From Phaeosaccion multiseriatum (taxonomy: Eukaryota > Ochrophyta, other classes), in NCBI GenBank assembly GCA_965112735.1, contig OZ218960.1:806001-870000 (forward strand): a stretch of 64,000 nt of DNA. Reading direction: 5' to 3'. Under the pieces are notes generated by a model. It did no database searches, was not told the origin of the DNA, and saw only the letters and a list, made by a program, of their open reading frames with translations. The stretch's first letter is position 1, and each line of letters begins with the position of its first letter. Of this stretch, positions 27,301 to 37,876 are shown piece by piece. The position numbers were made by a program, and so were the translations under genes.

Positions 27301-27616
27301 ACCGCATCTGATCCAAGTCACCCGCCTCGTCCTCTCCCATCTGACGAGCTGGGGATGCGCCAAGCGCTCTTTTGATCCCTCTACTTCCTCCTCCTAGCAC
27401 CCGCTCCCCCCGTCCTGTGGCGACCGCATTTCGTTGTCCTCCCTCTCGCCACGGCCGGCGCCCCGTCGAGAAGATGCCGCCGCACGCCACCAACCCCAGC
27501 ATCGCCGTCATAATCGCAGCTACCACGCGTATCCTCCTGCGTCGCAGAGACTCACATCGCGGACACGGAGACGCACATTGAGCGCACGGCTCCTCATCCC
27601 TAACCCTCCTCTCCAT
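23838..27616 (-). CDS. Type II membrane glycosyltransferase-like protein (stramenopile NDDTE family)
   Basis: Exons (minus): 27616-26878, 26616-26512, 26258-26083, 25808-25731, 25333-25187, 24903-24824, 24589-24528, 24288-24233, 24050-23838; 1656 nt, 551 residues, all phases agree. A short basic N-terminus precedes one membrane anchor (IRVVAAIMTAMLGLVACGGI), then an Arg/Ser-rich stem, giving a Golgi type II layout. The lumenal domain reads MVSPTFASIALFRFLLPSLA, CGFNYAAVIGYDVGDPFFD, KKWFEENVSDWAAERGISI, GPVFTAIAQRAYALGAEYM, YRLNDDTELVSPWAVPFTNA, MGEPFGVVGPESLNSDIIVH, DIFEGVYYPPQLSDWWMDDW and ISRVYG. The NDDTE motif is a likely metal/nucleotide-sugar site by analogy with DxD transferases. I know this arrangement from predicted proteins of stramenopiles and other protists, without an experimentally assigned reaction. 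The donor of exon 4 is GTTCGT. An exact copy of the dispersed 15-mer lies in intron 2. Confidence 0.75.
24629..24815 (-). repeat. (GTGA)n array (sense strand) after a donor
   Basis: Reads ACTC on the plus strand. On the transcript strand it is GTGA repeated, starting a few bases after the GTGAGG donor of the exon 24903-24824. Confidence 0.95.
25926..26008 (+). repeat. (GTAC)n/(GTAG)n microsatellite in intron
   Basis: Tetranucleotide array between exons 3 and 4 of the glycosyltransferase-like gene. Confidence 0.95.
26300..26314 (+). repeat. Dispersed 15-mer CAGTTGGTGATACAG
   Basis: Exact copy; the host gene is on the minus strand, so the intron RNA carries CTGTATCACCAACTG, 41 nt before the acceptor junction of exon 3. 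Confidence 0.9.
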
Positions 27617-28307
27617 CCTTCCCCTCTCTTTCGCTTGAATCGAATTCCAACTCCAGCTGCTGCTGCTGCTGCTACTCCTGCTACTCCTGCTACTATACTT
27701 ATCACCCCATCTCCCCCCACGAAGCTAAGGAAGTCGGCTCGGAAGGGGGAAAAAAGGCGGACCTGCGAGGCTGAAACGGGAGCGAAGGACCAACACGACA
27801 AGGAAAAATCTTGATGCACGCTGTGCATGATGTTCAAGGTTCAAGGGGCATTTGCGAGTTTGAACGACCCGCGTGCGACAGAGAATCCCCCGTAAGGATA
27901 AGCGCCTGGCTGCACGACCACTACACTTACATTTCACTTCCTCCCCGAAGTGGGGATGTAGGAGTAGCAGGGCGGAGTGAATCACTCAAGAAACAAGAGA
28001 ACGTGCATCCCCCACTTCTAAAAAGGTGAGGCATATCGCGAGCAGCCTGAGAGATGACATCACTCCTTTTGCTCTTTTCATTCTGCTAAAGCTTAACCTA
28101 CGGCTGCTGCTGCTCCTCCCCCCTCCCTTCCAGCAGGGCTCATTTCGAATGAGCAGACATGAGAACTACTAAGCAAAAGCAGCAACAGCAGAAACAGTAG
28201 AAGCTTCAGCAGCAGCAGCAGCAGCAGCTGCAGCAGAAGGAAGGCCACTCGGATTCCTCCCTCTCTCACTCACTCTTCCCGATCTTGGCTCCAGTCCTTT
28301 GCACACC
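27617..28307. promoter_or_regulatory. Divergent intergenic region (glycosyltransferase-like / PPR)
   Basis: 691 bp between divergent starts. Contains Gln/Ala-type triplet runs (27655-27690 and 28180-28235) that are open in some frames but have no conserved sequence. Promoters of both genes are expected here; no specific site is identified. Confidence 0.4.
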
Positions 28308-28711
28308 ATGCTCGGGGCGGGCATCCTGTTGGCGGTCATGACGGCAAGCAGCGCGGCGGCGCTGTGCCCAATGTCGTCGATGGACCCCCACCACCAGTGC
28401 CCGCAGCTACTACCCTGCAGCGGCATGAACAGGAGCGGGGGCATGGGCTTTGTCCCCAGCTTCACCAGCACCAGCAGCACCACCAGCAGCAGGAGAAGGA
28501 TGAGGAGGAGGAGCAGTAGTGGTGTATTCCCAGCAAGCACGACGCGGAGAAGGACTGAGGCCAGTCGACCCCACCTAAGCGCCGCAACCCGTCATGGCCG
28601 CCCCATCAGGGAACAAGGCCTCTCGCTCCTGTGCCTCAGGGCATCGCCAGCGGGCTCCACAGCCCCATCAGCAGCAGCAGCAGTAGCATCATCATGGTCA
28701 TCATCATCATC

Positions 28712-28743
<32 letters not shown>

Positions 28744-30932
28744 TAGCAGCATCACTTTCATCACTATCAAAGCGGCGCTGTAGGCAGACGTGGGGGCTGG
28801 GCAGCAGCATGCACAGCATCGGCAGCAGTGGAGAAGGAGAGCAAGCCACGGCAGGGACAGTGGAGGAGGTCGAGCAAGCGAAGGAGGGGTTGATGCAGGG
28901 AATTGAGTACTCGCCTCCCCTCGAAGTCACAACAGAGGGAGTAAAGACGCAGGAGGAGAGGGGCGGCAAGAAGGAGGGGTGGCAGGTGCAACAGAAGAAG
29001 GATGACAAGAAGAAGGCACCCAAGAGCGCCCTCTCTTCTCTCAGGGAGATGAGGGACTCGTGGCCAGAGCCAGACACGAGCAGCTATGCCGCTTACGTGG
29101 GGCCAGCGGGGCGAAGGGAGGAGAAGAAGACGAAGGATGGGAATGAGGAGGAAGGGGCGGAGGGAGAAGAAGGAGCAGAGACGCAGCGAAGCGGACAGCA
29201 GGGCACTGCGCGCGAAGGAGGGGTGGGGAGAGCGGGGAGGGGGCGGGGTAGAGAGGGCGGAGGGGCGCGGAAGGGGAGCGCTCTGCAGCAGCTTGAGGCT
29301 AAGACGCCGAACCCCAACCCACGGGACATTAGTATCTACCACGGCAAGATCCACAGGCTGGGCAAGGAGGGGCAGTCAGAGCGGATACGCGAGGTGTTTG
29401 AGGAGATGAGCGGGTACGGTGTCGAGCCGGACTATGTTTGCTATACGACCGCACTCAAGGCGACGTGGCGGGGGTCTTCACCGGAGGATGCGGTGTGGTT
29501 GCTGTGGGCCATGCATGAGAGGGGCTTCGAGCCAGACCTGAGTTGGCTCAACTCTGCACTCGCCTCTCTGTGTAAAGGGGGCGAGTGGGAGAGGGCCCTG
29601 GAGCTTTTGAGGGGTGTGCAGGGACTGGGGCTGGTGCCCACGGTGAAGGATTTCAACACTGTGATGCAGGCATGTGGGCAGGCAGGGGCGCTGGACAAGG
29701 CTGTTGACTTGCTTCGTGAGATGGAAGCGTGGGGGGTGTGGCCGGACCAAAAGACGTACATCAGCGTCATGGTCGCTTGTGCCAAGGCCGGGGAGTATGA
29801 GAAGGAGGTGGCCTTTCTGAGCACCATGGCCAACGCTGCATTGGAGCCACCCATGAGTCGATTGAGCAACTCTATACGCTGGTGCAGCACGGCAGGGGAG
29901 TATGAGAGGGCGTTGCGGCTGCTCCGACAGGCGCAGAAGCAAGGCTTGCGGCTCACGGTGGCCAACTACAATGCTGCGTTGAGCGCTAGCGGGCAAGCGG
30001 GCTGGCACGAGCAGGCGCTGGACTTGTTGCATGAGATGAAGAAGCTCGGCAGCAGTAGCAGCGACGAGGCCTCTCAGGCTTCTCTGGCACCGACAGCTCG
30101 ATCCTACAACACCGTCATTGGTGCTCTCAAGGCAGCGGACGGACAGGAGCAAGTGGCAGAGTCGCTGCTGGCGGAGATGAAGGAATTGGGTCTGCAGCCC
30201 AACTTGCTCAACAGCAATGGGGCTGGAGCCGGTAGCACGGATGGAAACGGTAGTGGGGCTTGTGGCGGTGGCGGTGGTGATGGTGGGGGTGGTACAGCGG
30301 GTGGCGGTTACGAGGAGGTACTGCGACGCCTCAGGGAGGAGTGGAAGGAGAGGGCCTCGGCAGGACTGCCCCCACCCTCCGCCATGGATTACAACGTGGC
30401 CATCATCGCTTGCGGCAAGGCCGGCCAGCACGAGCAAGCAGTGGCACTCCTCCGGGAGATGGCAGTCGATGGCAACGGCACCGGTGTGGCGCCCACGGGG
30501 GTGAACTATCGAGCGGCCATGCAAGCGTGTGCCGATGGGGGTGACACTGAGACTGTGCTGACCCTCCTGAAGGAGATGCAGGAGGAGGAGAGAGGCCTTG
30601 CCCCCACGGCAGCGCATTACAGCTTGGCCGTGGGTGCGTGCGCGGCCGCGGGGTGGTACGAGAGGGCGCTGGTCTTGCTTCGGGAGCTTCAGGAGAGAGG
30701 GATGGACGTGACTGTGCTCACCGTTGACGCGTTGCTTGGCGCGAGTACAAAGGCCGGGGAGGCGGAATGGACGCGGCGCTTTGTTCGGGAGCTGAGGGGG
30801 GACGAGGAGGATGGGGAGGAGGGGGAGAAGAAGGAGGAGGAGGGGGGAGATAAGACGAAGAAGCGGAGAAGGAAGCTGTGGCCAGACGCAGCCAAGGCCC
30901 TGGCGGTGTACGCAGCCAAGGAGGGCATGTAG
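28308..30932 (+). CDS. Pentatricopeptide repeat (PPR) protein, organelle-targeted
   Basis: Intronless, 874 residues from the ATG at 28308. The N-terminus MLGAGILLAVMTASSAAALC looks like a signal peptide, suggesting plastid (or secretory) import, followed by 270 residues of Ser/Thr/Glu-rich low complexity. From about 29318 I count roughly eleven degenerate 33-36-residue PPR units, e.g. FNTVMQACGQAGALDKAVDL, YNAALSASGQAGWHEQALDL, YNVAIIACGKAGQHEQAVAL and YSLAVGACAAAGWYERALVL. A Gly-rich spacer (30217-30310) interrupts the array. The C-terminus is basic (KTKKRRRKLWPD). PPR arrays bind organellar RNA one base per repeat; the target cannot be told from sequence by eye. The Tyr-Asn-x-x-Ile/Ala pattern at repeat starts is typical P-type. 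Confidence 0.9.
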
Positions 30933-31542
30933 CGAGGAAGGGAAGGAACGGATGGCAGCGGAAGAGGGAAGAGAGGGAGGGGAGGAGGAGACTCTTGGCA
31001 AGGATGGGCACAGAAGAGGGGAGGGAGGGGGGAGGGGGTATTGCACTATTCGATCGATGCTACTGTTGTGTTTTTTCACCCCCCTCGTTATCCTCATACT
31101 AGACTCCACGCTTTCTCGACCCCTGACGTGGTACCGAGCGATTCTCGGTAGCAGGTAGCAGTTAGCTCAGTGGCAGCTAATGGTTGGTCGGCCGGGTAGC
31201 AGGTAAAGGCCGGCTGCTTATTGATTTTTAATAGGAATCACCTAAGAAACCGAAAGGGAGAAAGGATGGGAGGGAAATTATGACGCTATCTGTGAGCCGC
31301 CTGTATCACCACTTGGGGGAACCGTGTCCAATTCGCCCTCCCTTCGGCACATATACACATACGTGGGATTTTGAGGGAGGGTGAACAAAGCAATGATGAT
31401 CGTCCGGATAGGAGGTAACACATGACTGGGACGCGCACAGCAGTAGCAGCAATAGTGGAGAAAAGGGGATAGAGGCCCGGGGGAGAACGAGGTGGTATTT
31501 GAAGAAAGAAAGGGCGGTTTTTGGGGGCAGAACAAAGCGAAG
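30933..31542 (+). other. Intergenic region PPR to MAF1
   Basis: 610 bp with the PPR 3' UTR and the MAF1 promoter/5' UTR. A near-copy of the dispersed 15-mer in reverse orientation (CTGTATCACCACTTG, 31301-31315) is present. No coding region seen. Confidence 0.4.
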
Positions 31543-32631
31543 ATGAAGTTCCTCGAGGAGGCAAAGCTTGCCCACCTCACTAGCATTCTCACGGGAATGG
31601 AGATTGGGGAGAGAATACTCAACGGCAGGATCGAGGCATTTTCATGTGAGTCAAGAAACGGCACGAACAAACGCCCGCAAACGGCGGAGGGGCTTCACAA
31701 ACACCGTTTTGTCCACGCCACAATCAGCCGCGAGGCCAGCTCTCCTGCCCCCCCCCCCTTTCCCTCCCGCAACAGGGAACAGGGGATGCTTAACACTGTC
31801 TTGCCCACACCCCCTCCTGATTTCTTTCTTTCCCCCTTTGGCTCCGTTTTACCCCCCCCCTCCCGCAACTGCCTGTCAACAGGCAAAAAGGCAGGCGATG
31901 ATAAGAAAGTATCAAAGCTCTTGGACCAGCACATGAAGGACTTATCGGCTTCCCCCCACTCCTCCAGCGGCAGTCCCAACTTTGGCCCTTTGGCGGACAG
32001 CGGCGTGCGACGGGTGCTGATAGACCTCATCTGCACGATGAATGCCTGCTTTCCAGACTACGACTTTGGGAACGTCACCCCAGATCACTTTGCCAAGGAG
32101 ATGAACATCAGCCTCGTCCTCAATCGGGTCAATACTCACCTCGCTGAGTTGGCAGAGGCTCGGAGGAGTGGTTTTCTGAATGAGGTGTGGTCGGCCATCG
32201 AGGAGTCTGTGAGCGTGAAGGACTGCGCCGTCTTTTCGTACGAGCCGGACCTGGAGGGGGACCCCTTCTCGGACGGCTGCTTGTGGAGCTTCAACTACTT
32301 CTTCTTCAACAAGAATCTGAAGAAGCTCTTGTTTTTTCACTGCACAGCCAAGAGCAAGTACCACGTTATGGAGGAAGAGGAGGGAGGAGAGGAGGGGGAG
32401 GAAAGAGGCATGGAGGAGGACGACGGCCAGAGGGGAGATGACGAGTCTGACGGCGAGGGCTGGGGAGAGAGAGGAGGAGTCCGGGGTCGAGGAGGGCATG
32501 GGCAAGCAGGTGGAGCAGGGCGAGGAGGAGGCTTTGCAGATGGAGGGGGGCGAGGAAGGGGTGGGGGAGGAGATCACAGCCACTCAGATGACATGATGTT
32601 TGGTCACGACGAGTGGATGGCATGTTCATGA
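31543..32631 (+). CDS. MAF1: MAF1, repressor of RNA polymerase III
   Basis: Exons 31543-31645 and 31883-32631; 852 nt, 283 residues. The start MKFLEEAKLAHLTSILTG and GRIEAFSCKKAGDDKK match the Maf1 N-terminus (MKFLExxxLexin, GRIEsYSCKmaGdDK). The core has VLIDLICTMNACFPDYDF, VLNRVNTHLAEL, WSAIEESVSVKDCAVFSYEP and DLEGDPFSDGCLWSFNYFFF followed by NKNLKKLLFFHC, which is the Maf1 signature (YSYnPdldsDPF, GslWSFNYFFyNkklKRivff). MAF1 binds Pol III and lowers tRNA/5S transcription under stress or low TOR activity. The C-terminal 90 residues are Glu/Gly/Arg-rich low complexity beyond the family core. The intron has a C-rich run before its acceptor. Confidence 0.95.
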   Translation: MKFLEEAKLAHLTSILTGMEIGERILNGRIEAFSCESRNGTNKRPQTAEGLHKHRFVHATISREASSPAPPPFPSRNREQGMLNTVLPTPPPDFFLSPFGSVLPPPSRNCLSTGKKAGDDKKVSKLLDQHMKDLSASPHSSSGSPNFGPLADSGVRRVLIDLICTMNACFPDYDFGNVTPDHFAKEMNISLVLNRVNTHLAELAEARRSGFLNEVWSAIEESVSVKDCAVFSYEPDLEGDPFSDGCLWSFNYFFFNKNLKKLLFFHCTAKSKYHVMEEEEGGEEGEERGMEEDDGQRGDDESDGEGWGERGGVRGRGGHGQAGGAGRGGGFADGGGRGRGGGGDHSHSDDMMFGHDEWMACS

Positions 32632-33895
32632 CTTGTGACAGAACTGCTCACATCATGACTGGTGATGGAGTGAGGGCGCTGCTCATATGGGACGGATGAC
32701 CGGAGGGCGGTCGTGACAGTTGACCCCAGTCCTCCCTCCCACCGATCTCGTGGATACAGGAGCACAGCCGCTACACGGCACACTGTACGCACACACACCC
32801 ACACACACACAAGCAGAGAGAGAGATAGAGAGGGGGAGGGAGGGAGGGAGGGAGGGAGGGAGGGAGGGAGGGAGGGAGGGAGGGAGGAAAAGGCATGTAT
32901 TGTTTTTCCATGACCCGCGTCAGCCACGCGAGGTCTCCGATACATACGTATGGTATCTTGCTCGTGGAGCGAGGCCAAACAGCAAGCATGTGCATGTAAA
33001 CATAGAAACAAACATGATGTAGTTAGAGGTTGGGGTGTTGGGGTGTATGTTCAGGTACAGGGCTAGGTAGGCATGTTGGTAAGTGTTATAGTTGGTTATA
33101 TCAGATATTGTATTACATACGCGTGAGTAGGTAGGAAGGGAGGTAGGGTAGGGTAGGTACAATGTAGGTTAGTTACTTTGAATGCTGTACGATAAGAGTA
33201 GTCCCTGACCTAACAGACACCTAATCCTTTAGGCTTAAAATCAGTGAGACTAATGTTACCAAACACTCCGGCGGCCTTGCTGCACTCCCCTTGCCAACCG
33301 CTATCCGGGACGCGAAACAGAAACTGCTCGACTCGGCGGATGTCGGCGTTTGGGGGGGGGGGAGGGGGGCTAGGCCCAAATGATAGCAGACAGACACCTA
33401 TATGTATTCAATTTGCTAGGTTTTCACGTGATGAAAGCCATAGAAGTGAACTTGATGAGCATCGTGGCAGTGGTGAGTGAAGGGGTTCAGTTTCACACCC
33501 ACCGCGAGGAATGCCCCATTTTTTTTCTTCTTTCCCTTGCTTATTACTTACTTCGTAACATGTCTTTTATATTACAATAGAGTTTTAGTATTTCTTATTA
33601 TTACAATAGAGTTCTCCAAGATAGGAAGGAAGGGGGGCGGCGGGTTTTTTTTTTTGTACCATACGTTTTATTTCCCATCAAACAACCGGTATATACACGT
33701 GGAGTGATGACAACTCTTTGTATGCGACGACGCGACACTGTCTCGCTGTCTTGCGTGCTAGCCTTCCTCGGTGAACCTCCACAGCCCTGACCCTTTGGAG
33801 CTGACCCTTCTGTCTATTCTGACCCTTAAATTAGTATATCGTACTACGATAGACTTTATTTGTTACTCCTTCCTTCCTTACCCCCACATCACTTA

Positions 33896-33952
<57 letters not shown>
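33896..33952 (+). repeat. (TAA)n microsatellite
   Basis: About 19 perfect AAT/TAA units in an AT-rich island, unusual in this GC-rich window. Confidence 0.97.
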
Positions 33953-33953
<1 letters not shown>

Positions 33954-33978
33954 TTTATTTGTAAAGCCCAACGGTCCG

Positions 33979-34041
33979 CACGCACGCACGCACGGTGTAA
34001 CATCTATAGCCTTCCCTCACGTGCTGCTGCTCCCACAGTCC
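33979..34041 (-). repeat. Displaced copy of the 3' end of the thaumatin-like gene
   Basis: Matches 34111-34169 closely: a CGCACGCACGG run, then CATCTATAGCCTTCCC versus CATCTGTAGCCCTCCC, then CTCACGTGCTGCTCCCACAG with an extra CTG. The second copy covers the stop codon and last residues (CGSST) of the gene; this copy keeps the same ending with one more Ser codon but no coding sequence upstream. Confidence 0.75.
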
Positions 34042-34148
34042 ACGATGTGTCATTTAATTTAAAAAAAAAACTAACTTCTAATATTAAATTAAGGAAAATG
34101 CAATGCAAATCACGCACGCACGCACGGAGGAGCATCTGTAGCCCTCCC

Positions 34149-36312
34149 TCACGTGCTGCTCCCACAGTCATTAAAGTGTGCAAAACCACAATAGCGGCAA
34201 AATCCAGACGCGCGACTCGCTTCTGTATCGATACAGCCCAGGCCAGATGGGCACGTCGGGTGGACCTCGCACGTCTGGCCATTCACGCCACAGGCCGCCA
34301 CCCCATCACACGAAGGAGTCGAGGAAGGGGGGGGGGCGTCGAAGTCGTCGCCACTGCTACTGCTACTAGGGACGACGGGAGGAGTGTCGTTAGTACCACC
34401 ACTGCTGTTGTCGGGGGAAGGGCTGGCAGTGTCGATCTTGCAGTCCGCATAAATTCCAAAATTGCAGTACCTGCAACTCGTCAGCCCTCCGCCGATGCAG
34501 CCTCGGCGGTCGTGCATGCTAGAGAGGCACTCGGGGTCCTCCTCGCAGAACTGTTCGCCAACAAAGCAGGCTGCCACTCCAGCACAGGGGGATGGTCGGG
34601 GAGGAGTAGCGTCTGGTGCGATTACGTGGGGAGGAGTAGTTGGGGTGGAGATGGGGGGAGAAGTAGGGGGAGAAGTAGGGGGAGGAGTAGGGGGAGGAGG
34701 GTCTGCGGCTGGTACTGGAGTGAAGGTGGGGGGAGGAGTAGGAGCTACTGGGATGGGCGTAGGAGGAGCAGAAGGGGTGGTGGTGGTGGGGGGAGCAGTA
34801 GGCGCGGGGATCGGTGGAGCCGGAAACTCGTTGTCGGGCACTTGTGTAGCGTCCGGTGTTGAGGGGGAGGAGCCCCCCCACAGCTCATCTGTGTCGCCCG
34901 GACAGAAGATAATCTCGTAGTCCAAGTCGTTGACGCCTCCATTGGCCTTCATTCGGGAGCACACGAAGCTTGAGGTGGGGTCGTCGTAGGCGAAGGTGTA
35001 GGCAGTGGGGCAGCCGTCCTTGAGGAACTTGGCCAGAGGAAGTCCCCACGTCTCCCAGTACGGGTTTGTGTTGACGCATTCGGTGGCAGAGGCCATATTC
35101 TGACCGGGGTAGATTCGCTGCCAATCGGGGCAGCCGCACACAGTCGTACCGGCTCCTGGTGTGTATCCAGACTGTACGTACGGGGTGGTAGTGTCGCAGC
35201 CGTAGAGATCTGCGTTGTTGGTCGTGGGCGCACCCTGGCCCGTCGGCTCAAAGCACTGGAAGGGATTGTCGTCGTTGAGGTAATAGGCGGGGGCGCCGAT
35301 TCCCTCACTACGAGGGCACACCGACACGGCAGACAACCAGCCCAGAGGAGTGCCGCACACGTTGGGCTCCGAATAGACGCTTCCCGTTATAATTCGCCTT
35401 CCGCAACGCTCGCTCCCTAGGCAGTCACCGTCAGACGTACACTTCGCCAAGGGGGCACGTGGCTGCACCCAGAGGAGCTCAGTGGCGTAGGAGACCGGAG
35501 CGTCGGCGAACCTCCCTACATCAAGAAGGGCTGTAAATTCCCACGTGCATCGGGTCAGGCGAGAGGGGTCGATGGGGTCTCCTCCCGGGTTCCCGCACCA
35601 GAACGGGTCGCCAGGCCTTTGGTCCACGCTCTGGCCTCGAAAGGGGCGCATCTCCATCGGAAGGTTGATGCCGTCAATGACGGTGATATCGTAAAAGTCA
35701 TTCGTTGGGGTGAGCGTCATCTCCGCTCTCGTGACAGGGCCTGCGATGATATAAAGGGAGAGGAGAGAGTTGAGAGGAGAGAGTTGTGGGGGGTGAGAGG
35801 GAGACAGCGACTAGGAATAAAGTAGTGGAGAGAGAGGCAAAGAGTTGAGCCTGTCCGACACGTAGTGGGTTGCCCGCCCCCTACTCTGGGTCTCCATTGG
35901 CAAACAAGATTCACTATTACACTAATCGTCCCAGCTACACACCTCGAGGCCCTGCGTTGCTCGTGCAAGGTGCCCCATTGCTGCATGCTCCCGTAATGCA
36001 GACTGCGCCGGTGCTGCTGCACTGATGGCCGGCCCAGATATCCCCGTTCCAATCGAAGGCTCCGGGCTGCTCCGCCGTACCGAACTCCACCACCTTCGTC
36101 TCCTCCGGCAGAAGCATTTGCCCGTTGAGATCTTCACCGTCGAAGCTGAGACTACGTCCAGCCCCACCGGTTGTATACCCAAGCCTCACCGCTTGGGTAC
36201 ATTGATTCGTGAAGTGAAAGCTGCGGCCCGAGACCCCCTTCGGCAGCAGCAGCAGAGGCAGCAGCAGCAGCAGCGGGCTCGAGCGCGCTACACCAGGCAT
36301 CATCGAACGCAT
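34149..36312 (-). CDS. Secreted thaumatin-like protein with two C-terminal cysteine modules
   Basis: Exons (minus) 36312-35943 and 35740-34149; 1962 nt, 653 residues. Signal peptide RSSPLLLLLPLLLLPKGVSG, then a thaumatin/osmotin-like domain: FHFTNQCTQAVRLGY, LPEETKVVEFG, WNGDIWAGHQCSST, CITGACSNG, then across the intron GPVTRAEMTLTPTNDFYDIT and VIDGINLPMEMRP. Cys-rich stretches follow with CGTPLGW, YGCDTTTPYVQSG and VCGCPDW. After the domain comes a Pro/Thr-rich linker (about 34610-34830). Then two related Cys modules, CAGVAACFVGEQFCEEDPEC to YCNFGIYADC and CDGVAACGVNGQTCEVHPTC to YCGFAHFNDC, separated by a Ser/Gly linker. Thaumatin-like proteins bind beta-glucans or act in stress/defence; a wall-binding role is inference. 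Exon 2 ends with the tail that is also present at 33979-34041. Confidence 0.85.
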
Positions 36313-36683
36313 TTGTGATACTGTCTCTCTCCCCTCCTCGCCTTATATTATGCTCAACAGCTGGATGCATCTCGTCGGTAGATCTATCTCCTAGGGGGGC
36401 TGTGAGAGGGAGGGACAAGCAGGGAATGACCCGTACGACACTCTTGCGGCTGCTGGGGGTGTCTTATTCCCGCGCAGTTGGAGCAGAGGGACGGGGGGGT
36501 CGATCGTTGTTCCTCTCAATTTTACTCTTAGGCATTTTTCCCGCTCACTATTGGCGTCTCGCCGTGTGCACCAGGGTCCTTCTGTAGACTCTTCTCTACG
36601 ACCACACGCCATCTTGCCGTGTGCACCAGAGCGGCACGTCTTCTCATGCTGGTCCTCCTCCTACAGCAAGCAGCTGCGCTGAT

Positions 36684-36820
36684 CTACAAGTGCTGGTTTC
36701 CAAGGCGAGGCACCCATTTCTTCACTTTTGCCTTTTTCATGAGACTCTTCTCCGCCGTGCCCCTCCTCCTCTTCTCCCCTCCCCCTTCACTACCAGCAGA
36801 ACCACCACCACCACCACCAC

Positions 36821-36855
<35 letters not shown>

Positions 36856-37540
36856 GTAACAGCGACGGCCCCATCCGTCTCAGTGTCTTCCACGTGTGTG
36901 GCAGTGAGGATGAAGCCTGTCGACCCCGGCATGTTCATCTGTGGGTGCGTGCGCCCTGGGAGGACTTGGTATTCTCGGTACCTTTGTGGGTAGGTAGTTA
37001 GGTAGATTGCAAGAGAGCAGACAAGAAAGAAAGAGGGGGTGAGGGGGGGGGAGCAGGGGAGGGGAGAAACCAAGGCATTCAGGATTGTGAGTTGGAATCC
37101 TCTAGGGGAAGACGTCGAATAAACTGAAACTGAAACTGAAACTGAAACCTCCATCTCCCTCCTCTTGAATCTTACTCTCACCATGTGTTGGCTATCCGAA
37201 TGGCACAGGCTTTCCGGCTGTCCTGCAGGAAGCGGTAGCACTTGACCAAGGGCTCCACGAACTCGCAAAAGATGACAATGGGGCCGCTGAGCACGAGAAA
37301 CGGCAGCAGCAGCTTGAGCACTGGGAGCGGCTCAAAAGAGCTGAAGATGAGGAGGGAGTCGGACAGACAGACAGAGAGAGAGATGGTCAGTGAGTCACGC
37401 AGACAGGCAGGCAGGCAGGCAGACAGGCAGGCAGGCAGGCAGGCAGGTAGGTAGGCAGGCAGACAGGCAGGTAGGTGGCAGGGGTAGACGGACAGAGACA
37501 GAGAGAAATAGTAGATCAATGGATAGACAGAGAGAGACGC

Positions 37541-37598
<58 letters not shown>

Positions 37599-37824
37599 CT
37601 GCAGATGATGAGGGAGTCAGACTTTTGGTGCAGCCACACCCGCTTCTGGAGGGCCGTGGGGCGGAGGCGGACGCTGTGAGATTATTAAACGAGAGAGATC
37701 GTTACACAGACAGACAGAGAGTCAGGCAGACAGACAGACAGACAGACAGACAGACAGGCAGACAGACAGGCAGACAGACACATCGACACACAGACACACA
37801 GACAGATAGACAAACAGACAGGCG

Positions 37825-37876
<52 letters not shown>

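Larger units (their letters stand above)
32632..34148. other. Long convergent intergenic region with microsatellites
   Basis: 1.5 kb between MAF1 and the thaumatin-like gene, both pointing into it. Contents: (GGGA)n at 32831-32885, a lower-GC stretch from about 33000 to 33960, (TAA)n at 33896-33952, and the first copy of a duplicated segment at 33979-34041. Short open frames are not convincing genes. Confidence 0.6.

Noticed and set aside
28299-28307. Earlier start for the PPR protein
   Set aside because: It would begin with TTG; the ATG at 28308 gives a clean signal-peptide-like start.
36619-37001. Plus-strand frames with hydrophobic starts opposite the TRM6 last exon
   Set aside because: They are antisense shadows of the TRM6 C-terminus and its Gly/Ala run, with no conserved sequence.
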